This document shows, piece after piece, positions 17,611 through 26,396 of a DNA stretch of 64,000 bases. A program made the translations under genes and the position numbers. The notes under the pieces were generated by a model. The model made no database searches. It saw only the letters and a program-made list of their open reading frames with translations, and had not been told where the DNA came from. How positions within the stretch are numbered: the stretch's first letter is position 1; each line of letters starts with the position of its first letter. Origin of the DNA: Olleya namhaensis (lineage in GTDB: Bacteria; Bacteroidota; Bacteroidia; Flavobacteriales; Flavobacteriaceae); NCBI RefSeq assembly GCF_900114005.1, contig NZ_FORM01000007.1:124001-188000 (forward strand), given 5' to 3'.

Positions 17611-19983
17611 TTATTTCTTATTTAATAACAAGTCTTTGATCTCTTTCAGCTCGTTTTCCATAGCTTCTTGTCTTAATTTTAAAGCGTCATTTTCGGACTT
17701 TAAAACCTGAATCTCCTCTGTTTGTTCTTGAATAGCTTTTACCATTGGCGCCATTAAATCGTTGTATCTTACACTTAGCATACCTTCGGTATCTTCTGTA
17801 ATAATTCCGTTTATTTTTGAACTACTATTTTTTAATGTTTCTTGTAATTCCTGAGCTATAAAACCATACTCCAATTTATTCTTTTTGTCATTATTCCTGA
17901 AGTAAGATACTGGACGTAATTTGTTTATAAAATCTAGTCCTAAATCTGAATCTTCAATAGTGTTTTTCCAACGTCTATCAGAGGTTATCGTCCATGCTAC
18001 TTGCACTCCTGCATATGTTATTGCAATACCGCCAATTCTAACTTGGTTATCTGCTGTTGGATCTGGTACAGAAGACAAATAACCTATCGCTGTATTATTA
18101 CTTCCTGTTGTTACGTTATCTAAGGCTCTATGCCCCACAGCTGTATTAGCAACTCCTGTTGTAACTAATCTTGATGAGTGATACCCCAAACTAGTATTAT
18201 TTGACCCTGAAGTACTTGCATTTAAAGCGATATACCCCATAGCAGTGTTATAACTTCCAGAAATATTTCTAGGTAGGGCACTATACCCAGAAGCAGTATT
18301 TCCTAATCCAATTGTATTATCACTTAGGGATGATCCTCCTAAAGCCGTATTATAGTTTCCTGAAGTATTTAAATTCATAGTGTTAACACCTATAGCAACA
18401 TTCCTTATTCCATCTATATTACCGCTTAGTGCTCCTTGACCACTTACCGTGTTATAGTTACCGGACACATTGTTTAGCATTGCATTTAATCCTGTAGCCG
18501 TATTACCTATTCCAGTAGTATTATACAACATAGAATTGACTCCACTAACTGTATTATTCGAACCTGAAGTATTATTGCTTAGTGCGTTAGATCCTGAAAC
18601 TGTATTATTAGAACCTGCTTCATTTAATCTGAGAGCCCCATTACCAATAGCTGTATTACCAACGCCCGAGTTATTAGTATAGAGGGAATTTGCTCCAACA
18701 GCAGTATTTCCTGTACCGGTTAAATTAGAATAAAGCGCGTTAGCCCCTATTGCTGTATCGCTACTTCCTGTAATATTATTAGTTAAAGAATTATACCCGT
18801 TTGCAGTGTTATAACTTGCGGTCGTATTAGACGCTAAAGCATTTACACCAGTTGCTGTATTATAATGCCCATTATTAGTTGAAAGCGCCAGAACTCCGAT
18901 AGCAACATTACTACTTCCTGAGGTGTTTAATAATAAAGCATTTTCACCCAGAGCTGTATTATTACTTGCTGTTGTATTTGCATTAAGTGCATTTGCTCCC
19001 AAAGCAGTGTTATGTGCACCTGTAGTATTCGAATACAACGTGTTTGCGCCAACTGCAGTGTTTTCATTAGCAGTCTTATTAGAATACAGCGCATTAGTAC
19101 CGACAGCGGTATTGTAATCACCACTAGTATTAAAAGTTAAAGATTCTGACCCACTTGCTGTGTTATGTGTTCCTGTTGTATTATCAAATAAAGAAAAAAT
19201 CCCCGTTGCAGTATTATTAGTTCCTGTTGTGTTTTTAGTTAGTGATTGCATACCTAATGCTGTGTTGTTAGCTCCAATAGTGTTTTGATTTAGAGTTAAT
19301 GACCCGACTCCTGTATTACCTGAACCAGACGTGTTATTAACCAGTGAACTAGATCCCAGAGCTGTATTAGAACTCGCTGTATTAGCAATAAGCGTATTGT
19401 AACCAATCGCTGTATTACTACTTCCTATTAAATTGTCCCTTAAAGCGTTTTGGCCAATAGCCGTATTTTGTCCCCCTGACGTATTTGAAGACATCGCATT
19501 TACACCAAAACTAGCATTCTCAGCTCCTGAAGTACTAAGCGGTAAACCATTAACCCCAAATGAGACATTATTAGAATCTAATAAACCTGCTTGTGTGCTA
19601 TTTCGTTTAAAAATAACATTTTGATCGTCTGTAGTTCCTATAAAATTTACGGATTCATTTGTTCCAGAATTCCCTAAAATATTCCAATCAGTGCCTGTTG
19701 TTTTTGCAGTTGCTAATTGCAACCACTCCGTACCACTCCAATAAAAATACCCAGGAATGACATCCGCAATAGTAGCAGTATTATAGACTAACAAGCTAGC
19801 TACTGGCGATGTTATTGTAGTTGTATCAGCGGAGGACGTTAAATTAACTCTAGGAATCAATAATCCCTTATCAGTACTAGTTACATCTAAAATAGCTGAT
19901 GCATCCGGTGTTGTTGTATTAATCCCTACTTGAGAAAAAGAATTTAGTGTACAGAAAAATAATAGTAAGCGTAAGTATTTCAT
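17611..19983 (-). CDS. Surface protein with YadA-head-like 17-residue repeats and S74 chaperone domain
   Basis: A signal peptide (MKYLRLLLFFCTLNSFSQ) and a Bacteroidota-type N-terminal module (VGINTTTPDASAILDVTSTDKG, GYFYWSGTEWLQL) are followed by about 29 tandem repeats of 17 residues with consensus GxxNTAxGxNALxxNTS. The left-handed roll of trimeric adhesin heads has this kind of spacing. The C-terminus is a Peptidase_S74 intramolecular chaperone (SDRRWKNTI near residue 665, then YGFIAQELQ) ending in a coiled coil. In phage tail spikes this domain trimerises the fibre and cuts itself off, using the Ser and Lys seen here. Likely a secreted trimeric adhesin. Confidence 0.9.
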   Translation of the reverse strand: MKYLRLLLFFCTLNSFSQVGINTTTPDASAILDVTSTDKGLLIPRVNLTSSADTTTITSPVASLLVYNTATIADVIPGYFYWSGTEWLQLATAKTTGTDWNILGNSGTNESVNFIGTTDDQNVIFKRNSTQAGLLDSNNVSFGVNGLPLSTSGAENASFGVNAMSSNTSGGQNTAIGQNALRDNLIGSSNTAIGYNTLIANTASSNTALGSSSLVNNTSGSGNTGVGSLTLNQNTIGANNTALGMQSLTKNTTGTNNTATGIFSLFDNTTGTHNTASGSESLTFNTSGDYNTAVGTNALYSNKTANENTAVGANTLYSNTTGAHNTALGANALNANTTASNNTALGENALLLNTSGSSNVAIGVLALSTNNGHYNTATGVNALASNTTASYNTANGYNSLTNNITGSSDTAIGANALYSNLTGTGNTAVGANSLYTNNSGVGNTAIGNGALRLNEAGSNNTVSGSNALSNNTSGSNNTVSGVNSMLYNTTGIGNTATGLNAMLNNVSGNYNTVSGQGALSGNIDGIRNVAIGVNTMNLNTSGNYNTALGGSSLSDNTIGLGNTASGYSALPRNISGSYNTAMGYIALNASTSGSNNTSLGYHSSRLVTTGVANTAVGHRALDNVTTGSNNTAIGYLSSVPDPTADNQVRIGGIAITYAGVQVAWTITSDRRWKNTIEDSDLGLDFINKLRPVSYFRNNDKKNKLEYGFIAQELQETLKNSSSKINGIITEDTEGMLSVRYNDLMAPMVKAIQEQTEEIQVLKSENDALKLRQEAMENELKEIKDLLLNKK
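18010..19540 (-). repeat. 51-bp tandem coding repeats of the S74 surface protein
   Basis: About 29 units of roughly 51 bp encode the 17-residue repeats. Units are diverged at DNA level but the core for NTAxG recurs, and two units are one residue short (16 residues). The array can expand or contract by recombination. Confidence 0.85.
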
Positions 19984-20009
19984 TTATAGCAACTTTAATT
20001 TGGGCGATG

Positions 20010-20017
20010 CAAATTTA
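20010..20017 (-). promoter_or_regulatory. -7 box of the S74 surface-protein gene
   Basis: On the minus strand TAAATTTG matches TAnnTTTG and lies 27 bp upstream of the start codon at 19983. Confidence 0.55.
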
Positions 20018-20410
20018 GGCGATTATACTTACCGTTCGTCGATTCTATTTCAAAAATAACGTGTTTTAACATATTTTTTAATACATATAACCGAATATCC
20101 ATGAATAATAGAATTTAAATCTTTTATGTATAATTCTGTATGCTAATAATTTAAACAGATGAATAACGTAAAATCAAAAATTCTGTTTAACGTATTTGAA
20201 TAGTAAAAATATAACATTTATGATTTAATTATCACGAATAACCCTACAAAACAAATACTTAGCATGCTTTTTAACTATGTTTTTAATGCAGGATAGATTT
20301 TTATTCGGTTAAACAAAACTATATTATAGATTAAATCTAAATTAGTTTACCACATTTTAATCAAACTATTTTTTATATTTATTGAACCAAAGACTACTAA
20401 CCTACAATTA
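20018..20410. other. Intergenic region without recognised features
   Basis: About 390 bp of very AT-rich DNA separate the divergent S74 and membrane-protein genes. I see no gene, stable hairpin or repeat here. Its length leaves room for regulation of both genes, and a short promoter for the rightward gene is probable but not distinct. Confidence 0.5.
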
Positions 20411-21151
20411 ATGACAATTAAAAAAATTAGCACATTACACTTTTTAAAAAAAAACAATGTTTTTGATATTCTTTTTTTTGTTGCTTTTTTTACTGCTATA
20501 ACCATGAGTATTACCCTTACGGTTAAAAAAGACATGATTTACATTTCTCCGATAGTCATCTTAGCCATAATTACTAAATACTTGAGTGTTACCAAAAAGA
20601 AAGCCGACCCTTTATTTTTATTGGCATTACTTGCTTTTTTAGGCCTAAATATTTTAAGCTTTTATTCTTTTAATAAATACTTTAACGCTATCAGCCTTTT
20701 AACATCAGGTTATTTAATTTTATTTACACTAATACTTAAAAAGTATTTAGTAAAAAGTAGATTAAAATCTTTTCTATCGTTATCTGTTATTATTGGTTTT
20801 TTCCTTGTTGGTTATATTATATACGCGGTCGTGGATTTGCTAATAGGGCAAATCCCTAATTCAAATTTAATTTATGTGTTTATTTGCGCATTGTGTTTGT
20901 TTATTTATGCAGCCACATTTGCCATGATTTATATTAGTGATAACTACTCTAATGGTACTGTTTTATTAGCTTCAGGTGTTGCCACCATATTTAACTTAGG
21001 CTTATCCCCTATAAACGAGTACTTTTTATACAACCAGACGTTTACGGTTTTAATCCTTATTTGTCATTACATGTCACTTTATCTTTTTATGAGATTTATT
21101 TCAACAACTAAAGTAATAGACACTAAAGACGTCAAAAGAAAATATTTTTAA
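20411..21151 (+). CDS. Hypothetical polytopic membrane protein (246 aa)
   Basis: No family recognised. The product has about seven to eight hydrophobic helices (for example FDILFFVAFFTAITMSIT, ALLAFLGLNILSF, VIIGFFLVGYIIYAVVDLL) with very short loops and few charges, so it is an integral inner-membrane protein. The length and an N-terminal cytoplasmic Lys-rich stretch (MTIKKISTLHFLKKN) resemble small Bacteroidota membrane proteins of unknown role. It is a single gene with no clear terminator before the leader of the next gene. Confidence 0.65.
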   Translation: MTIKKISTLHFLKKNNVFDILFFVAFFTAITMSITLTVKKDMIYISPIVILAIITKYLSVTKKKADPLFLLALLAFLGLNILSFYSFNKYFNAISLLTSGYLILFTLILKKYLVKSRLKSFLSLSVIIGFFLVGYIIYAVVDLLIGQIPNSNLIYVFICALCLFIYAATFAMIYISDNYSNGTVLLASGVATIFNLGLSPINEYFLYNQTFTVLILICHYMSLYLFMRFISTTKVIDTKDVKRKYF

Positions 21152-21283
21152 ATGCTACTGCTTACCGCTTTTAAATAACTTATTGTAAACCACTTGCATA
21201 CTCTTTTTCGACACTTCGATTTAGAGAAAATTGTAAACTCTAACAATTAACATTTTTTAAGAAACAGGTATACATATATATCC

Positions 21284-21291
21284 TAAATTTG
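21284..21291 (+). promoter_or_regulatory. -7 box for the leader RNA of the NhaC-family gene
   Basis: TAAATTTG matches the Bacteroidota -7 consensus. Transcription would start near 21298, only a few bases before the SAM-I-like fold at 21306, leaving a leader of about 150 nt. Confidence 0.55.
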
Positions 21292-21303
21292 CCCACTTAA
21301 ATT

Positions 21304-21424
21304 AATTATCAAGAATCTCAATAAAAGGAGATAGCAACCTGCAATAACAAGCAAGGTGCTAAATAGATAAGCCATTAATTGGAACAAATGTTAACACATC
21401 TTTCTTATTACTTGCTTGTTTATT
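21304..21424 (+). ncRNA. SAM-I-like leader RNA (candidate minimal riboswitch) with alternative pairing
   Basis: P1-like arms TTATC (21306-21310) and GATAA (21366-21370) enclose a 5-bp P2-like hairpin (21315-21319 with 21328-21332) and a P3-like hairpin. The conserved-looking strings are TATCAAGAA after P1, AGCAACCTGC and GCAAGGTGCTAAAT; from memory these are SAM-I core segments of flavobacteria. The kink-turn/pseudoknot part of P2 and all of P4 are missing. A 10-base stretch at 21411-21420 is exactly complementary to 21346-21355, the 3' strand of P3, giving a mutually exclusive helix just before the gene. Ligand unproven; the variant could be degenerate. Confidence 0.5.
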
Positions 21425-21448
21425 CCTTTTTAAAATGAATAAAGTAAA

Positions 21449-22750
21449 ATGGCAAATTCAAAAAAAATCATTCCCAAATTATCAGCTTTAATACCACTAT
21501 TCGTATTTGTATTCACGTTTCTAGGCGCTGGTATTTATCAAAACGATTTTTATGCACTTCCAGCTCCAATAGCTGTAATAGTAGGAATTATCGTTGCTTT
21601 TTTAATATTTAGGCAGTCTATAAATTCTAAAATTAAAACGTTACTAAAAGGTTGTGGTGATGACAAAATACTTACCATGTGTTTAATCTATCTTTTAGCT
21701 GGTGCATTTGCAACTATTACCAAAGCGACAGGTAGTGTTGATGCAATTGTTAATTTAGGCCTTGATTTTATAGCGATTCAATACATTTATTTTGGTGTTT
21801 TTATAATCGCAGCCTTTTTATCTGTTTCTACCGGAACTTCCGTTGGTGCCATTGTCGCTTTAGCTCCAATAGTAATTGGTTTTGCGGATAAAAGCAGTGC
21901 TGATCTTGGTATTTTATGCGGTGCATTATTAGGAGGAAGTATGTTTGGAGACAACTTATCTGTAATCTCTGATACAACTATTGCTGCCACACAATCCTTA
22001 GGTGTTAAAATGAGTGACAAGTTTAAGCAAAACATAAAAATTGCGCTCCCTGCTGCCCTATTTACTATTGTCATATTGATCATACAAGGTTTAGGATTAG
22101 AATCTAACTTGGAAGACACTACCGTTTATAGTTATTCTGTAATCAAGATACTTCCCTACTTACTAGTTATCACACTTTCTATAATAGGTGTAAATGTATT
22201 TGTTACACTACTTTTAGGTGTAATTTCGGGAGGTCTTTTAGGGATTATTTATGGTGATTTCACATTAATTGAATCTACTAAAATTGCTTATACCGGCTTT
22301 ACTAGTATGACCGAAATTTTCTTACTTTCTTTATTAACAGGAGGTTTAGCTGCTTTAGTTTCTAAAAACGGAGGGATTGAATATATTCTAATTAAAATAA
22401 AAACATTAATCAAAAGTAAAACGTCAGCTCAGTTTGGTATTGCTGCATTAGTTAGCACCATTAACCTAGCAATTGCAAATAACACCGTATCCATTATTAT
22501 TGCTGGTCCAATTGCAAAAACAATAAATGACGAGTATGATTTAGACAACAAAAAAACAGCTTCAATATTGGATATTTTTGCCTGTATTACTCAAGGACTC
22601 TTACCTTATGGTGCTCAAGTATTAATGATTTTAAGCTTAACTAATGGAAAAATTAATTATTTAGATTTAGTGGCTAACACATGGTATCTATTGCTTTTAC
22701 TAATCTACACATTGCTATTTATCAGCTTTAAACCATTACGATTAAAGTAA
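21449..22750 (+). CDS. NhaC-family (Na+/H+ antiporter superfamily) transporter, possible methionine transporter
   Basis: The 433-residue protein has about eleven to twelve hydrophobic helices and NhaC motifs: a GGSMFGDNLSVISDTTIAA segment in the middle and NNTVSIIIAGPIAKTI near the C-terminus. NhaC relatives exchange Na+ for H+, or carry malate/lactate, and a subgroup called MetT is predicted to import methionine and is often SAM-riboswitch controlled. The SAM-I-like leader upstream favours the MetT reading; sequence alone does not decide. The start at 21449 is chosen because an ATG at 21435 is in another frame. Confidence 0.85.
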   Translation: MANSKKIIPKLSALIPLFVFVFTFLGAGIYQNDFYALPAPIAVIVGIIVAFLIFRQSINSKIKTLLKGCGDDKILTMCLIYLLAGAFATITKATGSVDAIVNLGLDFIAIQYIYFGVFIIAAFLSVSTGTSVGAIVALAPIVIGFADKSSADLGILCGALLGGSMFGDNLSVISDTTIAATQSLGVKMSDKFKQNIKIALPAALFTIVILIIQGLGLESNLEDTTVYSYSVIKILPYLLVITLSIIGVNVFVTLLLGVISGGLLGIIYGDFTLIESTKIAYTGFTSMTEIFLLSLLTGGLAALVSKNGGIEYILIKIKTLIKSKTSAQFGIAALVSTINLAIANNTVSIIIAGPIAKTINDEYDLDNKKTASILDIFACITQGLLPYGAQVLMILSLTNGKINYLDLVANTWYLLLLLIYTLLFISFKPLRLK

Positions 22751-22776
22751 GTGTTAAAAGATTTTTTTAAACTAAA

Positions 22777-22806
22777 AAGGAGGATAACCCTAAGATTATC
22801 CTCCTT
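22777..22806 (-). terminator. Terminator between NhaC-family and DUF6515-like genes
   Basis: An 11-bp perfect stem AAGGAGGATAA/TTATCCTCCTT is followed by TTTAGTTT on the minus strand. It ends the DUF6515-like gene and its hairpin may also stall transcription from the NhaC-family side. Confidence 0.8.
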
Positions 22807-22831
22807 AACCACTAATCAACCAAACCAATTC

Positions 22832-23422
22832 TTAATTCATTTCAATAACACCTACTACTTCATAAGCTCTAGTGCCATCTATTTGTACTTTCTCGTATAG
22901 AATATTAGCATATTCGTAAAATGTCTCGTTATTAATTACCACTTTTTCGTAATCTTCAGGAAGCTCATATACTACAGTTCCAACTTCTGGATCAACAACC
23001 TCATATTCGTTATTTACTTGTGTGTAAAATATACCATGCGCATTATAATAATTGTGACTATTAAAACGTACTCGCTTATAATTTGTAGGTAATACTTTTA
23101 TTCTAAAACCAACCTTTGGTGCAATAACAATATAGCGACCTCTAGACTGTGTATAATACTTATTATTAGCGTAATAATAGTTTTGTCCTTTATGTTTAAC
23201 AACAGTTCTATTTGGTACTGTTCTAACCGAGGCTACTTTACGTTTTTGTGTTTTGTAAGTCACTTTAGTACTTGGCACTCTACTATTAACGGTGCTTCTT
23301 TTTGTAGTTGTTGTGGTTACCGATTTCTCTTTAGTGCTGCGTTTAGTTTGTGCAGACACTTGAGTTGTTATTGCTATTAAAAAAGCGAATGGGACGACGT
23401 ATGTTTTAATTAATGTTTTCAT
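22832..23422 (-). CDS. Exported DUF6515-like protein
   Basis: A signal peptide (MKTLIKTYVVPFAFLIAITTQVSAQ) and a Thr/Lys/Arg-rich linker precede three related modules: GQNYYYANNKYYTQSRGRYIVIAPKVG, HNYYNAHGIFYTQVNNEYEVVDPEVG and ETFYEYANILYEK, given here in outline. The alternation of LP.xY.xV with Y-rich and V-P-G segments is the pattern of DUF6515. The function is unknown; it should be periplasmic. Transcribed alone with its own terminator. Confidence 0.75.
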   Translation of the reverse strand: MKTLIKTYVVPFAFLIAITTQVSAQTKRSTKEKSVTTTTTKRSTVNSRVPSTKVTYKTQKRKVASVRTVPNRTVVKHKGQNYYYANNKYYTQSRGRYIVIAPKVGFRIKVLPTNYKRVRFNSHNYYNAHGIFYTQVNNEYEVVDPEVGTVVYELPEDYEKVVINNETFYEYANILYEKVQIDGTRAYEVVGVIEMN

Positions 23423-23591
23423 AATTTTAAATTTTTAAGATTAAACGTTACATAATACTTTGACTTTATTTTGTATTAATAGTTTAAAGATATACGTATA
23501 AAGTATCTTAAAAAAAGTGAATAGTCGAACTTACAAATCACATCTACCAATTAGTAAATTATATAGATGTAATTAAAATAAAAAGTAAAAA

Positions 23592-24320
23592 CTATAACGA
23601 ATTACTATTCACAAATTCTAGAAAAGCAGGTTTATATTGCTCAGAAACAGTAATGCGTTGGTTATTGATAATAATCTGACTACGCTCAATAACTTCAATG
23701 TTTTTTAATGATACAATAAAAGAACGATGCACACGTAAAAATTGAGTTTCGAGTAATTCTTCTTGCAAAGACTTTAAGCTCATTAAGGTTAAAATAGGCT
23801 TCGGGTTATCCTTTAACCAAATTTTAATATAATCCTTCAGGCCTTCAAAATATAAGACATCAGACAGCTTTATACGCAATTGTTTGTATTCTGATTTTAC
23901 AAAAAGAAATTCTTTTGCTTCGGAAACTTCGTTTTGTGATTTTCCTTTTAACAACGAGAAATAATGATTTGCTTTATTGGCGGCTGCTAGAAACTCGGCA
24001 TAATCAAAAGGTTTTAACAAATAGTCCAAAGCTTCAACTTTAAAACCTTCCAAAGCATATTGATCAAAAGCAGTTGTAAAAACCACACGTGTTTCTTTAG
24101 GCAGCATTTTAGAGAACTCCAAACCTGTTAAATCTGGCATTTGTATATCTAAAAACAACAAATCAACAGGTTGCTCTTTTATAAACTCCATAGCCTCAAT
24201 AGCACTACTACATTTTTGCTTTAGTTCTAAAAATGGTGTTTTTTCCACATAACTTTCTACTAAATTTAAAGCCATCGGCTCATCGTCCACAATAACACAC
24301 GATATTTTTATATTGCTCAT
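23592..24320 (-). CDS. LytTR-family response regulator
   Basis: A receiver domain (acidic pair D12-D13, phosphoacceptor D58 in LLFLDIQMPD, K103 in LLKPFDY) is joined to a C-terminal LytTR DNA-binding domain (VKSEYKQLRIKLSDVLYFEGLKDYIKIW in outline, FLRVHRSFIV). It starts 3 bp after the sensor kinase gene and forms a LytS/LytTR-type pair with it. Placed at the end of the MacAB-TolC operon, it probably regulates that export system or senses envelope stress. Confidence 0.95.
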   Translation of the reverse strand: MSNIKISCVIVDDEPMALNLVESYVEKTPFLELKQKCSSAIEAMEFIKEQPVDLLFLDIQMPDLTGLEFSKMLPKETRVVFTTAFDQYALEGFKVEALDYLLKPFDYAEFLAAANKANHYFSLLKGKSQNEVSEAKEFLFVKSEYKQLRIKLSDVLYFEGLKDYIKIWLKDNPKPILTLMSLKSLQEELLETQFLRVHRSFIVSLKNIEVIERSQIIINNQRITVSEQYKPAFLEFVNSNSL

Positions 24321-24323
24321 AAT

Positions 24324-25361
24324 TTAATTGGTTTCAATTTTTAAAGTGACTAAAAAGCGGTCATCTTTTAAAATGGTTTTAAAGTTGAATTTATCCGAAT
24401 ACAATAATTCTAAGCGCTTTTCTAAATTCTGAAGTCCTATACCAGAGCCACTTTTATCGTCAGTTTTCTTTGGGAAATTATGGTTTTCAACTGAAAACAA
24501 AACAGTATTATCATCACAAGTCATGTTAATATCAATAGTACTTGGTTTAGTCGCCGAAACACCATGTTTAAAAGCATTTTCGATTAATGAAATAAATAAT
24601 AAAGGTGCTATTTGTATACCTGTTTCCCCGGAAGGGAAACTATAATTAACAGTCGTTTTATCCGACACTCTTAAGGTCATTAAATCAATATACTTTTTAA
24701 GAAAATCGATTTCTTTACTAAGCGGAACCACTTCTAAATTAGTCTCATACAGCATATAACGCATTAACTTACTTAAACTGTGAATCGAAGATTTTGCTTG
24801 ATCTGGCGAAATATCAACTAAAGAATAAATGTTATTTAACGAATTAAAAAAGAAATGTGGTTGCAATTGATAATGCAAATGCTGTAACTCCGACTTCAAT
24901 TTAAAATTAGCTGCTTCCTTACGTTCTGCTTCTGTTTTAGCCCAACGTTTTGTTGATTTTAATGCTACTGAAAAAAACAAAGGTGCTAAATAAGATAACA
25001 ATTGAATATATACCGCCATTTTAAATGGAGGGGCTGTTCTCTCGGTATTTGCGAGACGCTTTTTTAAAATATCTTGAAAGTAGTTATCTTCAATATATTC
25101 TTTTAAAAACAAGAACAATCCTATCAATGCAATATTTATTACTATAAAAAACAACGTTTTTTTAGGAAACAAAAAACGATCTATCAACACAAAGTAGTTG
25201 AAGTAAAAGATAATTGCAGAAAAGAACAAAGGAATCCAAAAATGTGCTTTAACTCTATCTAATTCTTGATCTTGACTATAAGATAACAAGTAAGGCAAAC
25301 TGACTAATGTTAGCCAAACTAGTAGATGTAAAAAGATGGTTATGTTTTTATTCTTGTACAT
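24324..25361 (-). CDS. LytS-type sensor histidine kinase
   Basis: Four hydrophobic N-terminal helices (within residues 5-135) and no periplasmic domain precede a His_kinase (YpdA/LytS) domain with H169 in LQPHFFFNSLNNI, followed by an HATPase with the N-box LLFISLIENAFKHG and the glycine motif GSGIGLQNLEKRL. The signal is likely sensed in the membrane. It is 46 bp downstream of the YHYH lipoprotein gene and adjacent to its LytTR partner. Confidence 0.95.
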   Translation of the reverse strand: MYKNKNITIFLHLLVWLTLVSLPYLLSYSQDQELDRVKAHFWIPLFFSAIIFYFNYFVLIDRFLFPKKTLFFIVINIALIGLFLFLKEYIEDNYFQDILKKRLANTERTAPPFKMAVYIQLLSYLAPLFFSVALKSTKRWAKTEAERKEAANFKLKSELQHLHYQLQPHFFFNSLNNIYSLVDISPDQAKSSIHSLSKLMRYMLYETNLEVVPLSKEIDFLKKYIDLMTLRVSDKTTVNYSFPSGETGIQIAPLLFISLIENAFKHGVSATKPSTIDINMTCDDNTVLFSVENHNFPKKTDDKSGSGIGLQNLEKRLELLYSDKFNFKTILKDDRFLVTLKIETN

Positions 25362-25407
25362 TAACTTTAATTTAATTTTACTATTCTTTTGTTACAAAAA
25401 GGTCTAT

Positions 25408-26358
25408 TTACTCCTGTACAATTGCATTTCCTGCAACACCATTTAGACATTTTATTACTTGATTCCCTCCTGGTTCTCCAGCATGATAATGATAACCTCT
25501 AGTTTCGTCTTCATGACCTCCACAATCATCTAGGTCTGTTGGTTTATGGTCATTTTCGTCTAAAAGTGCATAAATACCAAAACCATCAATAGCATAGCCC
25601 AACATTGGGGCATGCACATCTGCTTGATTTAGTTCTTTAGTAAATCCTGTAGCTGCATGATAGTGATAACCACCATGCGGATTTACATGTCCTCCTTGAT
25701 CATCTAAAGGCGCAATAGTATGTGCAGCCAATATAGCTTCTGTTGGTGCTGGTGGATCAAAATTAACACCATTAAAAGCGACACCAATCGCACCTCTTCT
25801 AAAGCGTTGTTTATTATTTGTATAAACTGGTGTCACCGGAATAGTATACGTTGTTACTTGGTCTTTATAATATTTAGGTAAACACTCTACACAATAATTT
25901 TGATAGGCTTCTTCCACATCTGGCTTTGCTGCTCCTTCGCATTCTTCTTGTGTAGCGGTATACTTTACGCTGCCATCTTCTCTAAACACTTTCCATTCAT
26001 CATCTTTATAAAACTCTGCTAATTCTGCAATAAAATGACCATCTACATCATAGACTTTTCCATCTTCAAACCAAATACCTCCTTTTTCTTTAGCATCATC
26101 AATATGTCTTGGGCACCAAGGTCCCATTTGATGTTCCGATGGTCTTGAGTTGGTTTTAAATACATAGCATAATGTTGGTGTTCCGTCTAGTTCCACGGTT
26201 TCCTGAGTAATTTTCCCAATAATATTATCTGCGATAAAGTAATCTGGATTTACTGAAACAACTTTAACTAACTCTGTGTTTTTATCTGATTTACAGGACG
26301 CCAATACAACAGTCAATGCTAAAAGTAAAAATGATTTTAAATGTTTGCTGGTTTTCAT
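25408..26358 (-). CDS. YHYH-domain lipoprotein
   Basis: The N-terminus has a lipobox (LTVVLASC, Cys at about 22). The mature part carries two YHYH motifs, GGYHYHAATG and RGYHYHAGEPGG, and conserved GYAIDGFGIY and GVNFDPPAPTEA segments typical of the YHYH family. The name refers to the motif; the His-rich motifs hint at metal binding, but no activity is established. The protein should be anchored in the envelope. It lies between the MacB permease and the sensor kinase, 38 bp from the former, and may be the sensed or sensing partner. Confidence 0.88.
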   Translation of the reverse strand: MKTSKHLKSFLLLALTVVLASCKSDKNTELVKVVSVNPDYFIADNIIGKITQETVELDGTPTLCYVFKTNSRPSEHQMGPWCPRHIDDAKEKGGIWFEDGKVYDVDGHFIAELAEFYKDDEWKVFREDGSVKYTATQEECEGAAKPDVEEAYQNYCVECLPKYYKDQVTTYTIPVTPVYTNNKQRFRRGAIGVAFNGVNFDPPAPTEAILAAHTIAPLDDQGGHVNPHGGYHYHAATGFTKELNQADVHAPMLGYAIDGFGIYALLDENDHKPTDLDDCGGHEDETRGYHYHAGEPGGNQVIKCLNGVAGNAIVQE

Positions 26359-26396
26359 GTTTATCCGTTTTATTAATAAGTTAGAATCACGAGTCT

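Noticed and set aside
18010-19540. Possible CRISPR-like array in the 51-bp repeats
   Set aside because: Units are adjacent with no unique spacers, they diverge at DNA level and they encode a continuous protein with a signal peptide and an S74 domain.
18470-19624. Several plus-strand reading frames opposite the S74 surface gene
   Set aside because: They are low-complexity translations (runs of Ala, Val, Leu and Pro) of the antisense of the 51-bp repeats.
21304-21424. A full canonical SAM-I riboswitch
   Set aside because: The P2 kink-turn/pseudoknot segment and P4 are missing; I report it only as a SAM-I-like or minimal variant.
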